The notes: a model not told the origin generated them from the sequence alone. DNA of 33,632 bases from Dyella sp. EPa41 (GCF_016586165.1 NZ_BCPR01000052.1:1-33632); one strand, 5' to 3'. Shown: positions 24,089-33,172, numbered from the stretch's first letter. Numbers and translations: made by a program.

Positions 24089-24859
24089 TCACGCGGATAC
24101 CCGCAGGTCGAGCATCGCGCCGCGCGAGGCCGCCCCCTGCCCGCCCAGCAGATAGATCACCGCATCGGCGGTGGCATCAGGCAGCGGGTGGATCGTGGTG
24201 TCCTCGCCGAAGTAGGCCGCGCGCCGCAACGTGGTGCGCATGGGGCCAGGCAACAATGCGTGCGTGCGCAGGGTCGTCTTCTCGGTTTCCTGGTGCAGGA
24301 TCTCGACGAAGCGCTCGAGCGCCGCCTTGGAGACACCATAGCCGCCCCAGTGCGCGCGTTGCACCAGCGCCGGATCGTCGAGGACGAACACGACGGCACT
24401 GTCCGGCGCACGCACCAGCAGCGGCATGCACGCCTGGGTGAGCGCGAACGGCGCAGACACATTGACATGCAGCGCACGCAGCCAGTCGTCGGGCTTGTGC
24501 ACGGAAAGCGGCGTGAGCCCGTTGAAACTTGCCGCCGCATGCACGACGCCATCCAGGCGGCCGAAGTCGCGTTCGAGGCCATCGGCCAGCGCTTCGTAGT
24601 CGCGAGGCGTGGCGGCTTCCATGTCCAGCGGATGGATCACGGGCTCGGGCAAGCCTTCGCTCACCATCGCATCGTAAAGCTGCTCGAGCTGACGCTTGCG
24701 CCGGCCGGTAATGACCACGGTGGCGCCCGCTCGCGCCGCGGCGCGCGCCACGGCGGCACCGAGGCCGCCGTAAGCGCCGGTCACCAGGATGACTCGATCG
24801 GCGAGCGAACCTGCAGGCGGCGTCCAATCCTGCGGCAGGTGAACAAGAGGCAGCGTCAT
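24089..24859 (-). CDS. YciK-like short-chain dehydrogenase with Asp at the catalytic Ser position
   Basis: 256 residues with the classical SDR order: glycine motif TGAYGGLG (27-34), TGRRKRQL (51-58, basic residues that usually favour NADP), N133, then Y174 and K178 (YGVSK). WGGYGVSK and the [19 protein letters not shown] stretch resemble YciK. The residue 12 positions before Tyr, normally the catalytic Ser, is D162 in [10 protein letters not shown]. This may abolish or alter oxidoreductase activity. The start overlaps the grxD stop by one base (TGATG), indicating coupled translation. Substrate is unknown. The alternative is a catalytically inactive SDR used for binding. Confidence 0.88.
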   Translation of the reverse strand: MTLPLVHLPQDWTPPAGSLADRVILVTGAYGGLGAAVARAAARAGATVVITGRRKRQLEQLYDAMVSEGLPEPVIHPLDMEAATPRDYEALADGLERDFGRLDGVVHAAASFNGLTPLSVHKPDDWLRALHVNVSAPFALTQACMPLLVRAPDSAVVFVLDDPALVQRAHWGGYGVSKAALERFVEILHQETEKTTLRTHALLPGPMRTTLRRAAYFGEDTTIHPLPDATADAVIYLLGGQGAASRGAMLDLRVSA

Positions 24860-25182
24860 CAGGAGTCGGCCCCTTCCACATCGGCAGCCATGCGTGCGAG
24901 CTCACCGGAGGCCTTGAGGTCTTCGATGATGTCGCAACCGCCGATCAGTTCGCCCTGGATAAACAGCTGGGGAAACGTCGGCCAGTTGGCGTAATGCGGC
25001 AGCGCCGCACGCACTTCCGGGTCGGCCAGCACGTTCACCGCATGGAACTGCGCGCCTGCCTCCGTCAGTGCCTGCGCGGCACGACCGGAGAAGCCGCACA
25101 TGGGGAACTGCGGCGTGCCCTTCATGAAGAGCACGATGCCATGCTCGGCGAGCACAGCCTTGATTCGCTCATTAACGTCCAT
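24859..25182 (-). CDS. grxD: Monothiol glutaredoxin Grx4-type
   Basis: The 107-residue cytoplasmic protein carries and delivers iron-sulfur clusters and, with BolA partners, links iron status to regulation. The active site is CGFS (C29-S32) in [35 protein letters not shown] supplies the glutathione-binding TFPQ and GGCD motifs. Length and sequence order match E. coli GrxD (115). The ribosome binding site is weak. It is the first gene of a grxD - SDR - marC unit and divergent from sodB, which places iron-sulfur and superoxide functions on a shared intergenic region. Confidence 0.96.
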   Translation of the reverse strand: MDVNERIKAVLAEHGIVLFMKGTPQFPMCGFSGRAAQALTEAGAQFHAVNVLADPEVRAALPHYANWPTFPQLFIQGELIGGCDIIEDLKASGELARMAADVEGADS

Positions 25183-25305
25183 AAGTCAGGTCATTCATCA
25201 TTACAATGCACGCGGATCGGTAGTGTATCAGTCGTATGCCCGCAGCCGGCCCATGGCTGTCCCGGCCCGACTCCTTATCCTCAGCCAACGCCCAGGAGCC
25301 ACAAC

Positions 25306-25884
25306 ATGGCGATCGAACTCCCTCCCCTGCCCTATGAAAAGAACGCGCTCGAGCCGCACATCTCCGCGGAGACGCTGGAGTATCACTATGGCAAGCATCA
25401 CCAGGCCTACGTGACCAACCTCAACAACCTGATCAAGGGCACCGAGTTCGAGAACGCCGCGCTCGAGGACATCATCAAGAAGTCATCCGGCGGCGTGTTC
25501 AACAACGCGGCCCAGGTCTGGAACCATACCTTCTACTGGAACTCCCTCAGCCCGAACGGCGGCAAGGAGCCTTCGGCCAAGCTGGCCGATGCCATCACCA
25601 AGGCCTTCGGCTCGGTCGAGAAGTTCAAGGAAGAGTTCACCAAGTCGGCCGTGGGCAACTTCGGTTCGGGCTGGACCTGGCTGGTGCAGCGCCCGGATGG
25701 CTCGCTGGGCATCGTGAACACCTCCAACGCCGCCACGCCGATCACCGGCAGCGACAAGCCGCTGTTCACCTGCGACGTGTGGGAACACGCGTACTACATC
25801 GATTACCGCAACGCCCGCCCGAAGTACATCGAGGCGTTCTGGAACCTGGTGAACTGGGACTTCGCGGCCAAGAACCTGGCCTGA
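25306..25884 (+). CDS. sodB: Iron superoxide dismutase
   Basis: A 192-residue cytoplasmic enzyme that converts superoxide to hydrogen peroxide and oxygen. Metal ligands are H27 (EYHYGKHH), H74 (WNHTFYW), D157 and H161 (DVWEHAYY). The [18 protein letters not shown] block is close to E. coli SodB, so iron is the likely metal; a cambialistic or manganese form cannot be excluded. There is no signal peptide. The start is set by AGGAG 7 nt upstream (CAGGAGCC). It is a single gene with its own terminator, divergent from grxD. Confidence 0.97.
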   Translation: MAIELPPLPYEKNALEPHISAETLEYHYGKHHQAYVTNLNNLIKGTEFENAALEDIIKKSSGGVFNNAAQVWNHTFYWNSLSPNGGKEPSAKLADAITKAFGSVEKFKEEFTKSAVGNFGSGWTWLVQRPDGSLGIVNTSNAATPITGSDKPLFTCDVWEHAYYIDYRNARPKYIEAFWNLVNWDFAAKNLA

Positions 25885-25904
25885 TATCCCGGCATCAAAG
25901 AACA

Positions 25905-25933
25905 AACGGGGCCCTCGCGGCCCCGTTTTTTTT
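25905..25933 (+). terminator. Terminator of sodB
   Basis: AACGGGGCC (25905-25913) pairs with GGCCCCGTT (25919-25927) around CTCGC, followed by a run of eight T (25926-25933). It starts 21 nt past the stop codon. Confidence 0.95.
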
Positions 25934-25948
25934 GTGTCCCTTACCCTT

Positions 25949-26033
25949 GTGGGAGCGCACCCTGTGCGCGACCGCAGAGGTTCGTCGTGTCGTTACGCTT
26001 CGTCATCCTGTCGCGCACAGGGTGCGCTCCCGC
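25949..26033. repeat. Second inverted pair of REP-like palindromes
   Basis: 25949-25970 (GTGGGAGCGCACCCTGTGCG plus CG) and 26012-26033 in inverted orientation, same 22-nt element with GTGG and GCGG heads. As at 4526-4606, the pair fills the gap between convergent genes (sodB and purK). Central bases CCT/CCA covary between the two loci while each pair is internally matched. Confidence 0.85.
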
Positions 26034-26051
26034 AAGGACCGCCCATCGCGG

Positions 26052-27212
26052 TCAACGCTTTTCCAGCTCGCCTACCGCAGGCCCGGCCTGCTGGTCGCGC
26101 CCCAGTGCATGCGCAATGCCGCTCAGCCGCTCCATCAGTTGCCGGGCATCCGGCGCGCGCACCGTGGCATGCCCCACCTTGCGACCGATGCGTGGCTGCT
26201 TGCCGTAGTCATGCCAATGCGCGTCCACGGCTTCAAGCACCGGCGCAGCGTCCGGCAACTCGCCGATCCAATTGAACATCGCCGACAGGCCCGGCGCCGA
26301 GGTGTCACCCAAGGGCAGGCCGAGCACGGCGCGCACATGGTTCTCAAACTGGCTGGTCAAGGCGCCTTCGATGGTCCAATGACCCGAATTGTGCACGCGC
26401 GGCGCCATTTCGTTACCCAGCAACGCGCCATCCTTGACGAACAGTTCCAGCGCGAACACGCCGACGTAGTCCAGCTTCTCGGCCAGCGTCTGCGCAAGCC
26501 GGGTGGCACGCTCCTGCAGGGAGGTGATGTCCGGCGCCGGCGCCAGGCTCAGCGACAGCACGCCATCGGTGTGCCAGTTCTGGGTGAGCGGCCAGGTGCG
26601 GAATTCGCCATCGCGCGAGCGCACGGCGATCACCGACAGCTCGCGATCAAACGGCACGAACGCTTCAAGGATGAGTCCGTGCGCTTCCGCCTGCGCACCC
26701 AGCGCCGCCCAGGCGGCATCGGCGTCGGCCAGCGACTTGATGCGGAACTGGCCCTTGCCGTCATAGCCCAGCCGGCGCGTCTTGAGGATGGCCGGCGCGC
26801 CGATCGTCGCGAGCGCGAGATCCAGGTCTTCCCGGGTATCGATGGCCTTGAAGTCCGGCGTTTGCAGACCGCATTCGCGGAACAGGGTCTTTTCCGCCAG
26901 CCGGTCCTGCGCGACGGCCAAGGCCCGCGGCGCAGGAAACACGGCCACGCGCTCGGCCAGCCAATGGGCGGTTTCCGCCGGCACGTTCTCGAAATCGAAG
27001 GTGACCACGTCGACCTGGCGGGCGAAGTGCTCGAGCGCGTCGTAATCGGTCCAGTCGGCCACGACGAGAGGGGCAACCTGGCCGGCGCAGGCATCGGCCG
27101 CGCTGTCCACCACCAGCGTCTTCACGCCGAGCGGAGCAGCGGCAAGGGCCAGCATGCGGGCGAGCTGGCCTCCGCCAAGGATGCCAAGGACGAGCTGGCG
27201 ACGCGTGCTCAC
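26052..27212 (-). CDS. purK: N5-carboxyaminoimidazole ribonucleotide synthase
   Basis: ATP-grasp enzyme of purine synthesis that carboxylates AIR with bicarbonate to give N5-CAIR for PurE. 386 residues (355 in E. coli). N-terminal [21 protein letters not shown] (about 8-28), ATP-grasp segments [16 protein letters not shown] and [16 protein letters not shown], and the catalytic [17 protein letters not shown] are all present. The start is GTG at 27212, overlapping the purE stop by 4 nt (GTGA). This argues for tight translational coupling. A REP pair separates it from sodB. Confidence 0.97.
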   Translation of the reverse strand: MSTRRQLVLGILGGGQLARMLALAAAPLGVKTLVVDSAADACAGQVAPLVVADWTDYDALEHFARQVDVVTFDFENVPAETAHWLAERVAVFPAPRALAVAQDRLAEKTLFRECGLQTPDFKAIDTREDLDLALATIGAPAILKTRRLGYDGKGQFRIKSLADADAAWAALGAQAEAHGLILEAFVPFDRELSVIAVRSRDGEFRTWPLTQNWHTDGVLSLSLAPAPDITSLQERATRLAQTLAEKLDYVGVFALELFVKDGALLGNEMAPRVHNSGHWTIEGALTSQFENHVRAVLGLPLGDTSAPGLSAMFNWIGELPDAAPVLEAVDAHWHDYGKQPRIGRKVGHATVRAPDARQLMERLSGIAHALGRDQQAGPAVGELEKR

Positions 27213-27712
27213 GTGCGTGGATCCGGATGGTCGAGGACGCTCTGCGTCTGGCGCGTGCGGTACGCATCCACCGCCTTGGCCAGCGACGCATCGTGCAGCG
27301 CCAGCACCGACGCGGCCAGCAACCCGGCGTTCACCGCACCGGCGCGACCGATGGCCAGCGTGCCGACCGGGATGCCGGCCGGCATCTGCGCGATCGACAG
27401 CAGCGAATCCATCCCGTTGAGCGCCTTGGACTGCACCGGTACGCCCAGCACGGGCAGGCGCGTCTTGGCAGCCAGCATGCCCGGAAGGTGGGCCGCGCCA
27501 CCGGCGCCGGCAATGATGACCTGGATGCCGCGCTCCACCGCCTCTTCCGCGTACTGGAACAACAGGTCCGGCGTGCGATGCGCCGATACGACGCGCACCT
27601 CGTGCGCAACGCCCAGCTCAGCCAACACGTTGGCCGCATGCTCCATGGTTTCCCAGTCCGAGCGGGAACCCATCACAACGCCCACGCGCGGCGGGAGGGA
27701 AGTCGAGGTCAT
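27209..27712 (-). CDS. purE: N5-carboxyaminoimidazole ribonucleotide mutase
   Basis: Converts N5-CAIR to CAIR in purine synthesis; a homo-octamer in characterised class I members. 167 residues from [20 protein letters not shown]. The substrate-phosphate loop is GSRSDW, the catalytic His lies in VVSAHRTPD, and the [11 protein letters not shown] and PVLGVPVQS loops match class I PurE. An ATG at 27724 is an alternative start; neither has a strong ribosome binding site. First gene of purE-purK, divergent from the Trm112-like gene. Confidence 0.96.
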   Translation of the reverse strand: MTSTSLPPRVGVVMGSRSDWETMEHAANVLAELGVAHEVRVVSAHRTPDLLFQYAEEAVERGIQVIIAGAGGAAHLPGMLAAKTRLPVLGVPVQSKALNGMDSLLSIAQMPAGIPVGTLAIGRAGAVNAGLLAASVLALHDASLAKAVDAYRTRQTQSVLDHPDPRT

Positions 27713-27778
27713 GACCCAAGCCATCCAAAAGGGGTTATTGTACGGACTTTCCGCGTTTCGGTACGAACTCGCCCGTCT

Positions 27779-28051
27779 ATGGATAAACGCCTGCTCGATA
27801 TCCTGTGCTGCCCGGTCAGCAAGGTCCCGGTCCGCCTCCTCGGCCGCAGCGAACTGGAGGCCCTCAACGCCGCCATCGCCGCCGGCGGGGTCCAGAACGT
27901 GGCCGGGGCGGCCGTGCAGACGGCCCTTTCCGAAGGCCTCATCACCACCGATCGCAAGGTGATCTACCGGGTCGATGACGGCATTCCCGTCATGCTTCCC
28001 GAAGAGGGCATCGGCACCCTCCAGCTGCGGGACTTCCCGGCCGCCGCCTGA
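27779..28051 (+). CDS. Trm112/UPF0434 (YcaR)-like small protein
   Basis: 90 residues. [15 protein letters not shown] and [14 protein letters not shown] match the two conserved ends of the YcaR/Trm112 family, with a longer middle (about 25-60) than YcaR (60 residues). In zinc-binding members the first motif is CPxC; here it is CPVS, and no second Cys pair exists, so zinc binding is unlikely. Bacterial function is not established; eukaryotic Trm112 activates methyltransferases. No ribosome binding site precedes the ATG, so translation may be leaderless or weak. It is divergent from purE. Confidence 0.85.
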   Translation: MDKRLLDILCCPVSKVPVRLLGRSELEALNAAIAAGGVQNVAGAAVQTALSEGLITTDRKVIYRVDDGIPVMLPEEGIGTLQLRDFPAAA

Positions 28052-28057
28052 CCTACG

Positions 28058-28080
28058 GGGACCTGTCATCCGCAGGTCCC
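28058..28080. other. Stem-loop after the Trm112-like gene
   Basis: GGGACCTG (28058-28065) pairs perfectly with CAGGTCCC (28073-28080) around a 7-nt loop, 7 nt past the stop codon. There is no T-run, so it is either a weak terminator or an mRNA 3'-end stabiliser. Confidence 0.5.
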
Positions 28081-28212
28081 TGCGCCGCGCTGTGAACGCG
28101 TCGACATATATCGAAGCGCCGCATGACAGCGCGGCCGGCTTTCACGTATTGTAGGCATGCGTATTGTCGGAACGGGCCGCACGCACGTCGGCATCACTTC
28201 AGGGGTGTGGCG

Positions 28213-30492
28213 ATGAAAGACGCCAGTGAACCTTCCAACATCGTCAGCCTGACCCAGCGCCTGGATCCGTCCAGCGAGCGCGGAGGCGCCCTTTTGAACA
28301 CCGTCCGGGACATCGCTGGCCGTCGCCTGCAGATCTTGATCAACGGCATGTTCGAGCATGTCGATGATGCGCTGTTCGACCTCGCCGAAAAGGCCGAGAA
28401 CAACGCGGCGCAGATGCACTACTTCGACGGCATGCGCGAGGTGCGCAAGCGCCGCCCCATCGTCGAACGCTCCTTTCTCACCCACGTATCGCGCGAACTG
28501 AGCGATTTCGCCGCCAACCAGCGCAGCATGCCGAGCAACGGCATCCAGCTGCCGGTCGGCACCGCCGAACTTTCGCTGGTGGCCGACAACGAGCTGGAAG
28601 AATCGCTGGCCATCACCAGCATGATCGGCAAGAACGAGACGCGCCTCACGCGTGAACTCTTCTCCGTGAACCAGCGCCTGTCGGTCATCTACGGCGGCCT
28701 CAAGATCGAGGACAGCAGCAACCCGGTCGGACCGGCCGCGCTGTCGCAGGCGTTCCGCCAGGCGATGCGCGAGCTCAACGCGGAAATGCGCGTCAAGCTC
28801 ATCATCTACAAGCTGTTCGATCGCTACGTGCTGGCTTCGCTGGATGAGCTCTACCAGGAGATCAATGCCGAACTGATGCGCGCAGGCGTCCTGCCGCAGT
28901 TGCGGCATGAAATATCGCGTGGCGGCGCCGCAGGACGTACCGCCGGAACGGGGTCGGCAACGGCTGCCGACGGTGCCGCACCGGATGGCATCTATCAGGG
29001 CGAAGACGACGGAAGCGCATCCAGCGAGCTGCTGCAGACGCTGCACACCCTCTTCAGCGCGCGTCGTGGCGGGCCGGCAACGGCCATGCGCATCCCCGCC
29101 GGCGCCGTGCAGATGCCCAGCGCCAACGAGCTGATCGGTGCATTGAGCGTGCTGCAGAGCCAGGCGGCCATCAACCAGCAAATGCCGCTGAGCGCGAGCA
29201 ACGCGCTGGAGCTTGCCGGCGAAGTCCAGCAGCTCAAGGATCATCTGCTGGCCCAGATCGGCTCGCTGCGTGGCGAAAAGCCCAGCCAGGTATCGACCAT
29301 CGACGAGGACACCATCGACCTCGTCGGCATGCTGTTCGAGTTCATCCTCGAAGACCGCAACCTGCCCACGGAAATGCAGGTCCTGCTGGCTCGCCTGCAG
29401 ATCCCGTACCTCAAGGCGGCCATCCTCGATCGCAAGCTGTTCGCGCACCGCCAGCATCCGGCGCGGCGCCTGCTCGACAGCCTCGCCGATGCGGCCAAGG
29501 GCTGGTCGGCCGAATCCGATCGCGACCACCGCCTGCACGACAAGATCAAGTCCATCGTCGACCGCCTGCTGCAGGATTTCGACGACGACATCAGCATCTT
29601 CGAGCGCCTCTGCGTCGAGCTGCAGGAATTCCAGGACATCAGCCGCCGCCGCGCCGAACTGGCCGAGCAGCGCGTGGCCGAGTCCACCCGCGGGCGGGAA
29701 AAACTGGAGCAGGCGCGTCGCCGCGCGGCCCGCGAGATCCTCAGCCGCATAGACGGCCATACGTTGCCGCCGTTGATCCATGGCGTGCTGTCGCGCGCCT
29801 GGGCCAATTACCTGGTGCTGACGATCCTGCGCCAGGGCGAAGAGTCGAGCGAGTTCCGCGATGCGCTCCGCTTCGCCAATGACTTCATCGACAGCACCAA
29901 GCCCGCACGCACCCTGGACGAGCGCCGTGCGCTGCGCCAGATGCTGCCCGGCATCGAGCGGGCCCTGCGCCGGGGCCTGGCGAACGTTGCCTTCCAGGAA
30001 AGTGACATCGACCGCCTGCTGGCGCAGTTGCATACCTACTATCGCCACCAGCTCGGCGAAGCGGTGCCGGAGGCCGACATCCAGGCCGCCGCGGAACCCG
30101 GCAGCCTGCCGATTCCCGAGAGCATCCAGCCGATCGCCGAATCCGAAGCGGAGCTCGCCCGCTCCGAGCCGGAACCCGAGCCGCTGGTCGATACGCCCGA
30201 GATGCAGCTCGTGGCCGAGCTGAAGCCCGGCATCTGGCTTGAGTTCGTGACGGGCCCGGAAACCGTCGAGCGCGCCAAGCTCTCCTGGATCAGCCCGATG
30301 AGCGGGCGCTACCTGTTTGTGAATCGCCGCGGCCTCAAGGTCGCCGACCACGCCCCGCACGAACTGGCCGAGGCGCTCGCCCGCGGCTCGGCTCGCGTGC
30401 TTGATTCCACGGCCTTGTTCGACCGCGCGCTGGACGCCATCGTCGGTCGCCTGAGCCAGCCAGCCACGGCGACCAGCCCCGCGACCGAATGA
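28213..30492 (+). CDS. DUF1631 family protein, function unknown
   Basis: A 759-residue, soluble, mostly helical protein with no signal peptide. Features visible: an N-terminal segment LTQRLDPSSERGGALLNTVRDIAGRRL; a central EDTIDLVGMLFEFILEDRNLPTEMQVLLARLQIPYLKAAILDRKLF block typical of DUF1631; an Arg/Glu-rich coiled-coil-like stretch (about 475-515); an acidic linker; and a C-terminal LKPGIWLEFVTGPETVERAKLSWISPMSGRYLFVNRRGLK that resembles a PilZ-like barrel. The last point is my impression, not a tested match; if true it could bind cyclic di-GMP. I start at 28213, where AGGGG lies about 8 nt upstream; the frame is open to 28123 but lacks such a signal. Some databases label relatives thymidine phosphorylase, which nothing here supports. 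The stop overlaps nadC by 4 nt. Confidence 0.85.
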   Translation: MKDASEPSNIVSLTQRLDPSSERGGALLNTVRDIAGRRLQILINGMFEHVDDALFDLAEKAENNAAQMHYFDGMREVRKRRPIVERSFLTHVSRELSDFAANQRSMPSNGIQLPVGTAELSLVADNELEESLAITSMIGKNETRLTRELFSVNQRLSVIYGGLKIEDSSNPVGPAALSQAFRQAMRELNAEMRVKLIIYKLFDRYVLASLDELYQEINAELMRAGVLPQLRHEISRGGAAGRTAGTGSATAADGAAPDGIYQGEDDGSASSELLQTLHTLFSARRGGPATAMRIPAGAVQMPSANELIGALSVLQSQAAINQQMPLSASNALELAGEVQQLKDHLLAQIGSLRGEKPSQVSTIDEDTIDLVGMLFEFILEDRNLPTEMQVLLARLQIPYLKAAILDRKLFAHRQHPARRLLDSLADAAKGWSAESDRDHRLHDKIKSIVDRLLQDFDDDISIFERLCVELQEFQDISRRRAELAEQRVAESTRGREKLEQARRRAAREILSRIDGHTLPPLIHGVLSRAWANYLVLTILRQGEESSEFRDALRFANDFIDSTKPARTLDERRALRQMLPGIERALRRGLANVAFQESDIDRLLAQLHTYYRHQLGEAVPEADIQAAAEPGSLPIPESIQPIAESEAELARSEPEPEPLVDTPEMQLVAELKPGIWLEFVTGPETVERAKLSWISPMSGRYLFVNRRGLKVADHAPHELAEALARGSARVLDSTALFDRALDAIVGRLSQPATATSPATE

Positions 30493-31343
30493 CTTCCCCA
30501 TTACTTGTTCCCCCGGCGTCCGACCTGATCCGGGCGGATGTCGAGCGTGCCTTTGCCGAAGATATCGGCACCGGCGACGCCACCGCCGATCTTCTTCCTG
30601 CCTCGGCGCGGGCCAGCGCCACGCTGACCTGCCGGGAAGACGCCGTCATCGCCGGCATCGACTGGTTCAACGCATGCTTTGCCGCCCTGGACCCGGCGAC
30701 AGAGATCGAATGGCTGTTGCGCGACGGCGACCGCGCCCAGGCAGGCTCCGTGATCTGCCGCCTCCGTGGCCGTGCCCGGCCCATGGTGAGCGCTGAGCGA
30801 TCGGCGCTGAATTTCCTGCAGCTGCTGTCGGGTACCGCCACCACCACCGCCACCTACGTGGCGGCCGTGGCCGGCACCGGCGTGCGCGTGCTCGACACGC
30901 GCAAGACCGTGCCTGGATTGCGCCTGGCCCAGAAGTACGCCGTGCGCTGCGGTGGTGGCCACAACCATCGGGTGGGCCTGTACGACGCCATCCTGGTGAA
31001 GGAAAACCACATCATCGCGGCTGGCGGCATCCGCGCGGCCGCCGAGGCGGCGCGCAGGCTGCACCCGGCGCTCCTGCTGGAAATCGAGGTCGAGAACCTC
31101 GACGAGCTGCAGCAGGCGCTGGATGCCGGTGCGGATCGCATCATGCTGGACAACTTCACCCTGCCGCTGATGCGCGAGGCCGTGGCCATCACCAAGGGTC
31201 GTGCGGAGCTGGAGATCTCCGGCAATGTCGACCTGGGCACGATTGCCGATTACGCAAGCACGGGCGTGGACTACATCTCGGTCGGCGCCCTGACCAAGCA
31301 CGTGCGCGCGGTCGATCTTTCGCTGCGCCTGCAGCTGGACTGA
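30489..31343 (+). CDS. nadC: Nicotinate-nucleotide pyrophosphorylase (carboxylating)
   Basis: Quinolinate phosphoribosyltransferase: quinolinate plus PRPP gives nicotinate mononucleotide, CO2 and PPi in de novo NAD synthesis. 284 residues (297 in E. coli). Substrate-binding motifs are EDIGTGDAT near the N-terminus, ERSALNFLQLLSGTAT, DTRKTVPGLR, KYAVRCGGGHNHR, LVKENH, EVEVENLDE-type EIEVEN, DRIMLDN and EISGNV. ATG overlaps the DUF1631 stop (ATGA), so its translation is probably coupled to that gene. No nadA or nadB nearby. Confidence 0.97.
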   Translation: MTSPLLVPPASDLIRADVERAFAEDIGTGDATADLLPASARASATLTCREDAVIAGIDWFNACFAALDPATEIEWLLRDGDRAQAGSVICRLRGRARPMVSAERSALNFLQLLSGTATTTATYVAAVAGTGVRVLDTRKTVPGLRLAQKYAVRCGGGHNHRVGLYDAILVKENHIIAAGGIRAAAEAARRLHPALLLEIEVENLDELQQALDAGADRIMLDNFTLPLMREAVAITKGRAELEISGNVDLGTIADYASTGVDYISVGALTKHVRAVDLSLRLQLD

Positions 31344-31480
31344 CGAAGGGTGATTGCTCCGTTTCCGCGGGGTGATCACCCAGTCGCTGAGCCGCCCGCC
31401 AGGTCCACGAGCACCGGACCGCACCGGCGTCGCCCGGTCTTCACCTTGCAAGCCGCACGCGCCGCCTACACTCTGCAGCC

Positions 31481-31888
31481 ATGAGTGAGCTTCCCGACCT
31501 GATCCTGTTGCTGGTCCTGCTGGCGATCGTCGGCACCTGGCTGAAACTGAGCCGCGCCCGCGAGCAGGCGACGCGGGAGGCCCGTCAGCAATGCCGCCAG
31601 CACGGCCTGCAGTTGCTGGATGAAAGCGTGGGGCTGCGCAGCCTGCGACTGCGACGCGCGCAAGGGCAGCTGTTCTGGGAACGCTGCTACACCTTCGAGG
31701 TGAGCATCGATGGCGACGACCGCGAACCCGGGCGGTTGTGGATGACCGGCCAAACCCTTACCGGGTTGAGCCTGCCCACCATCCAGAGCCATCTGCCCGG
31801 GCTGATGGCCGAGCACGCATCGCCACCCGCCGAAAGCAACGTCGTGCCATTGCGCCCCCGACTGCACCGGGACAGCAGCCTCCACTGA
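31481..31888 (+). CDS. DUF3301 family small membrane-anchored protein
   Basis: 135 residues. An N-terminal membrane helix, LPDLILLLVLLAIVGTWL (4-21), is followed by a basic Arg-rich helix (KLSRAREQATREARQQCRQHGLQLLDESV) and a short beta-rich domain with FWERCYTFEVSIDGDDREPGRLWM, the DUF3301 signature. The function of the family is unknown. Topology is probably N-out with a cytoplasmic domain, by the positive-inside rule. No good ribosome binding site is seen before the ATG. It follows nadC after 137 bp and converges on sspB. Confidence 0.82.
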   Translation: MSELPDLILLLVLLAIVGTWLKLSRAREQATREARQQCRQHGLQLLDESVGLRSLRLRRAQGQLFWERCYTFEVSIDGDDREPGRLWMTGQTLTGLSLPTIQSHLPGLMAEHASPPAESNVVPLRPRLHRDSSLH

Positions 31889-31903
31889 GGAGGCGGGCCG
31901 GCC

Positions 31904-32353
31904 CTACTTCACGACACGCAGGAAGGGCGCGCTGCGCTTGGGCTTGTCGCCGGCCTGATCGCTTTCGGGCGACGGCGGCGTGTCATCGGGATCGGACGGC
32001 GGCGGCGGGTTGTCGCCACCTTCGTCGGCGGGAAACATCATGCCCTGCCCGTTCTCCTGGGCGTATAGCGCCAGCACGGCCTGCACGGGGATATGGATGT
32101 TGTGGCTGACCCCGGAGAAGCGGGCCTGGAAACTGATCCAGTCATTGCCCAGGTCCAGGTTGGCGACGGCCCGCATCGCCAGGTTCAGCACCACCTGGCC
32201 GTTCTTGATGACCTGCGGCGGCACCCTCACGCCCTCACGGGTGGCATCCAGCAGCACGTAAGGCGTGAGGTTGTTGTCGGTGATCCAGTCGTAGATCGCC
32301 CGCAACAGATAGGGACGATTGGAGGTCATCGGCGGTAGCTTGTCGTCGGTCAT
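31904..32353 (-). CDS. sspB: ClpXP adaptor SspB (stringent starvation protein B)
   Basis: SspB tethers ssrA-tagged proteins from stalled ribosomes to ClpX for degradation. 149 residues (165 in E. coli). The folded domain occupies about 9-105: RPYLLRAIYDWITDNNLTPYVLLDA, VPPQVIKNGQVVLNLAMRAV, ISFQARFSGVSHNIHIPVQAVLALYAQENGQGMMF. An acidic, Pro/Asp-rich disordered linker follows, then the ClpX-binding tail APFLRVVK, which keeps the LRVVK pattern. Lies 166 bp downstream of sspA on the same strand. Ribosome binding site is modest (AGGT). Confidence 0.96.
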   Translation of the reverse strand: MTDDKLPPMTSNRPYLLRAIYDWITDNNLTPYVLLDATREGVRVPPQVIKNGQVVLNLAMRAVANLDLGNDWISFQARFSGVSHNIHIPVQAVLALYAQENGQGMMFPADEGGDNPPPPSDPDDTPPSPESDQAGDKPKRSAPFLRVVK

Positions 32354-32519
32354 TCAAAAACCTGCTGGAGACCGGCATCACGGAAGCCTCCGGAGCCTGG
32401 TCGAATGGATGGAGGCAGTGTAATGCCAAGCCAAGGCAAGGTGTCGCGGCGAGCGCCCAGGCACCCGGCAACGGCAGATGCCGCACAGCGCTACCGCATG
32501 GCCAGCCCAAGCGGCCGGA

Positions 32520-33143
32520 TCAGGGCCGCATGGCCTTTTCTTCGGCGGTCATGCTTCGCGCATAGCCCTGGCTGGCGAACAACCGCTCGCCGTAATCGAG
32601 AATGGGCTTGCCGTCGCGCCCCAGGTCCACGCCCAGCCAGGGCAGCCGCCACACCACCGGGGCCACCAGGCAATCGGTGAGGCTCATCTCGGGATTGAGG
32701 AAGAACCGAGACGCCTTGAACAGCGGCAGCGAGGCCAGCAGGTGCTCGCGCAGTCGCTTGCGGGCGGCATCCGCCGGGCGTCCGCCGGCCCGGATGGTAT
32801 CGATCTCGGGCAGCCAGTCCAGCTCGATGCGCACCGTGGCCAGCCGCAGCCGGGCACGGGACAGCGGGTCGATCGGCATCAGCGGGGGGTGCGGGTAGCG
32901 TTCGTCCAGGTATTCGCAGACGACGGCCGTGTTGTAGAGGGTGAGGTCCCTGTCGACCAGGGTCGGCGTGGTGCCGTAGGGGTTCAGTTCGAGCAGGTCT
33001 TCGGGAGGCCTGGCCGGGTCCACGAGCACCCGTTCATAGCTGACGCCCTTGGCTGCAAGCACCAGCCGGGTGCGGTGGCACTGGATGCCGTCCGCGGTGG
33101 TGTACAGGGTGAGTGCGGTACGCGAACGAGCGCTTTGAACCAT
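32520..33143 (-). CDS. sspA: Stringent starvation protein A (GST-fold)
   Basis: In E. coli this RNA-polymerase-associated GST-like protein supports survival and acid tolerance in starvation. 207 residues (212 in E. coli). Thioredoxin-like N-terminal domain TLYTTADGIQCHRTRLVLAAKGVSYERVLVDP, then the family hallmark YPHPPLMPIDPLSRARLRL and a helical C-terminal domain. The usual GST catalytic residue is not obvious, consistent with SspA lacking glutathione activity. The start at 33143 has GGGGAGA 6 nt upstream; a frame to 33164 does not. It follows petC, as in many proteobacteria. Confidence 0.94.
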   Translation of the reverse strand: MVQSARSRTALTLYTTADGIQCHRTRLVLAAKGVSYERVLVDPARPPEDLLELNPYGTTPTLVDRDLTLYNTAVVCEYLDERYPHPPLMPIDPLSRARLRLATVRIELDWLPEIDTIRAGGRPADAARKRLREHLLASLPLFKASRFFLNPEMSLTDCLVAPVVWRLPWLGVDLGRDGKPILDYGERLFASQGYARSMTAEEKAMRP

Positions 33144-33172
33144 GCGCGATCTCCCCATCGACATTAAGCGAA

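Noticed and set aside
25779-27962. 727-codon plus-strand frame crossing sodB end, REP pair, purK and purE
   Set aside because: It ignores the sodB terminator and lies antisense to the two pur genes; no family features.
28066-30501. 811-codon minus-strand frame antisense to DUF1631
   Set aside because: No recognisable motif; DUF1631 on the plus strand has family-specific blocks and overlaps nadC properly.
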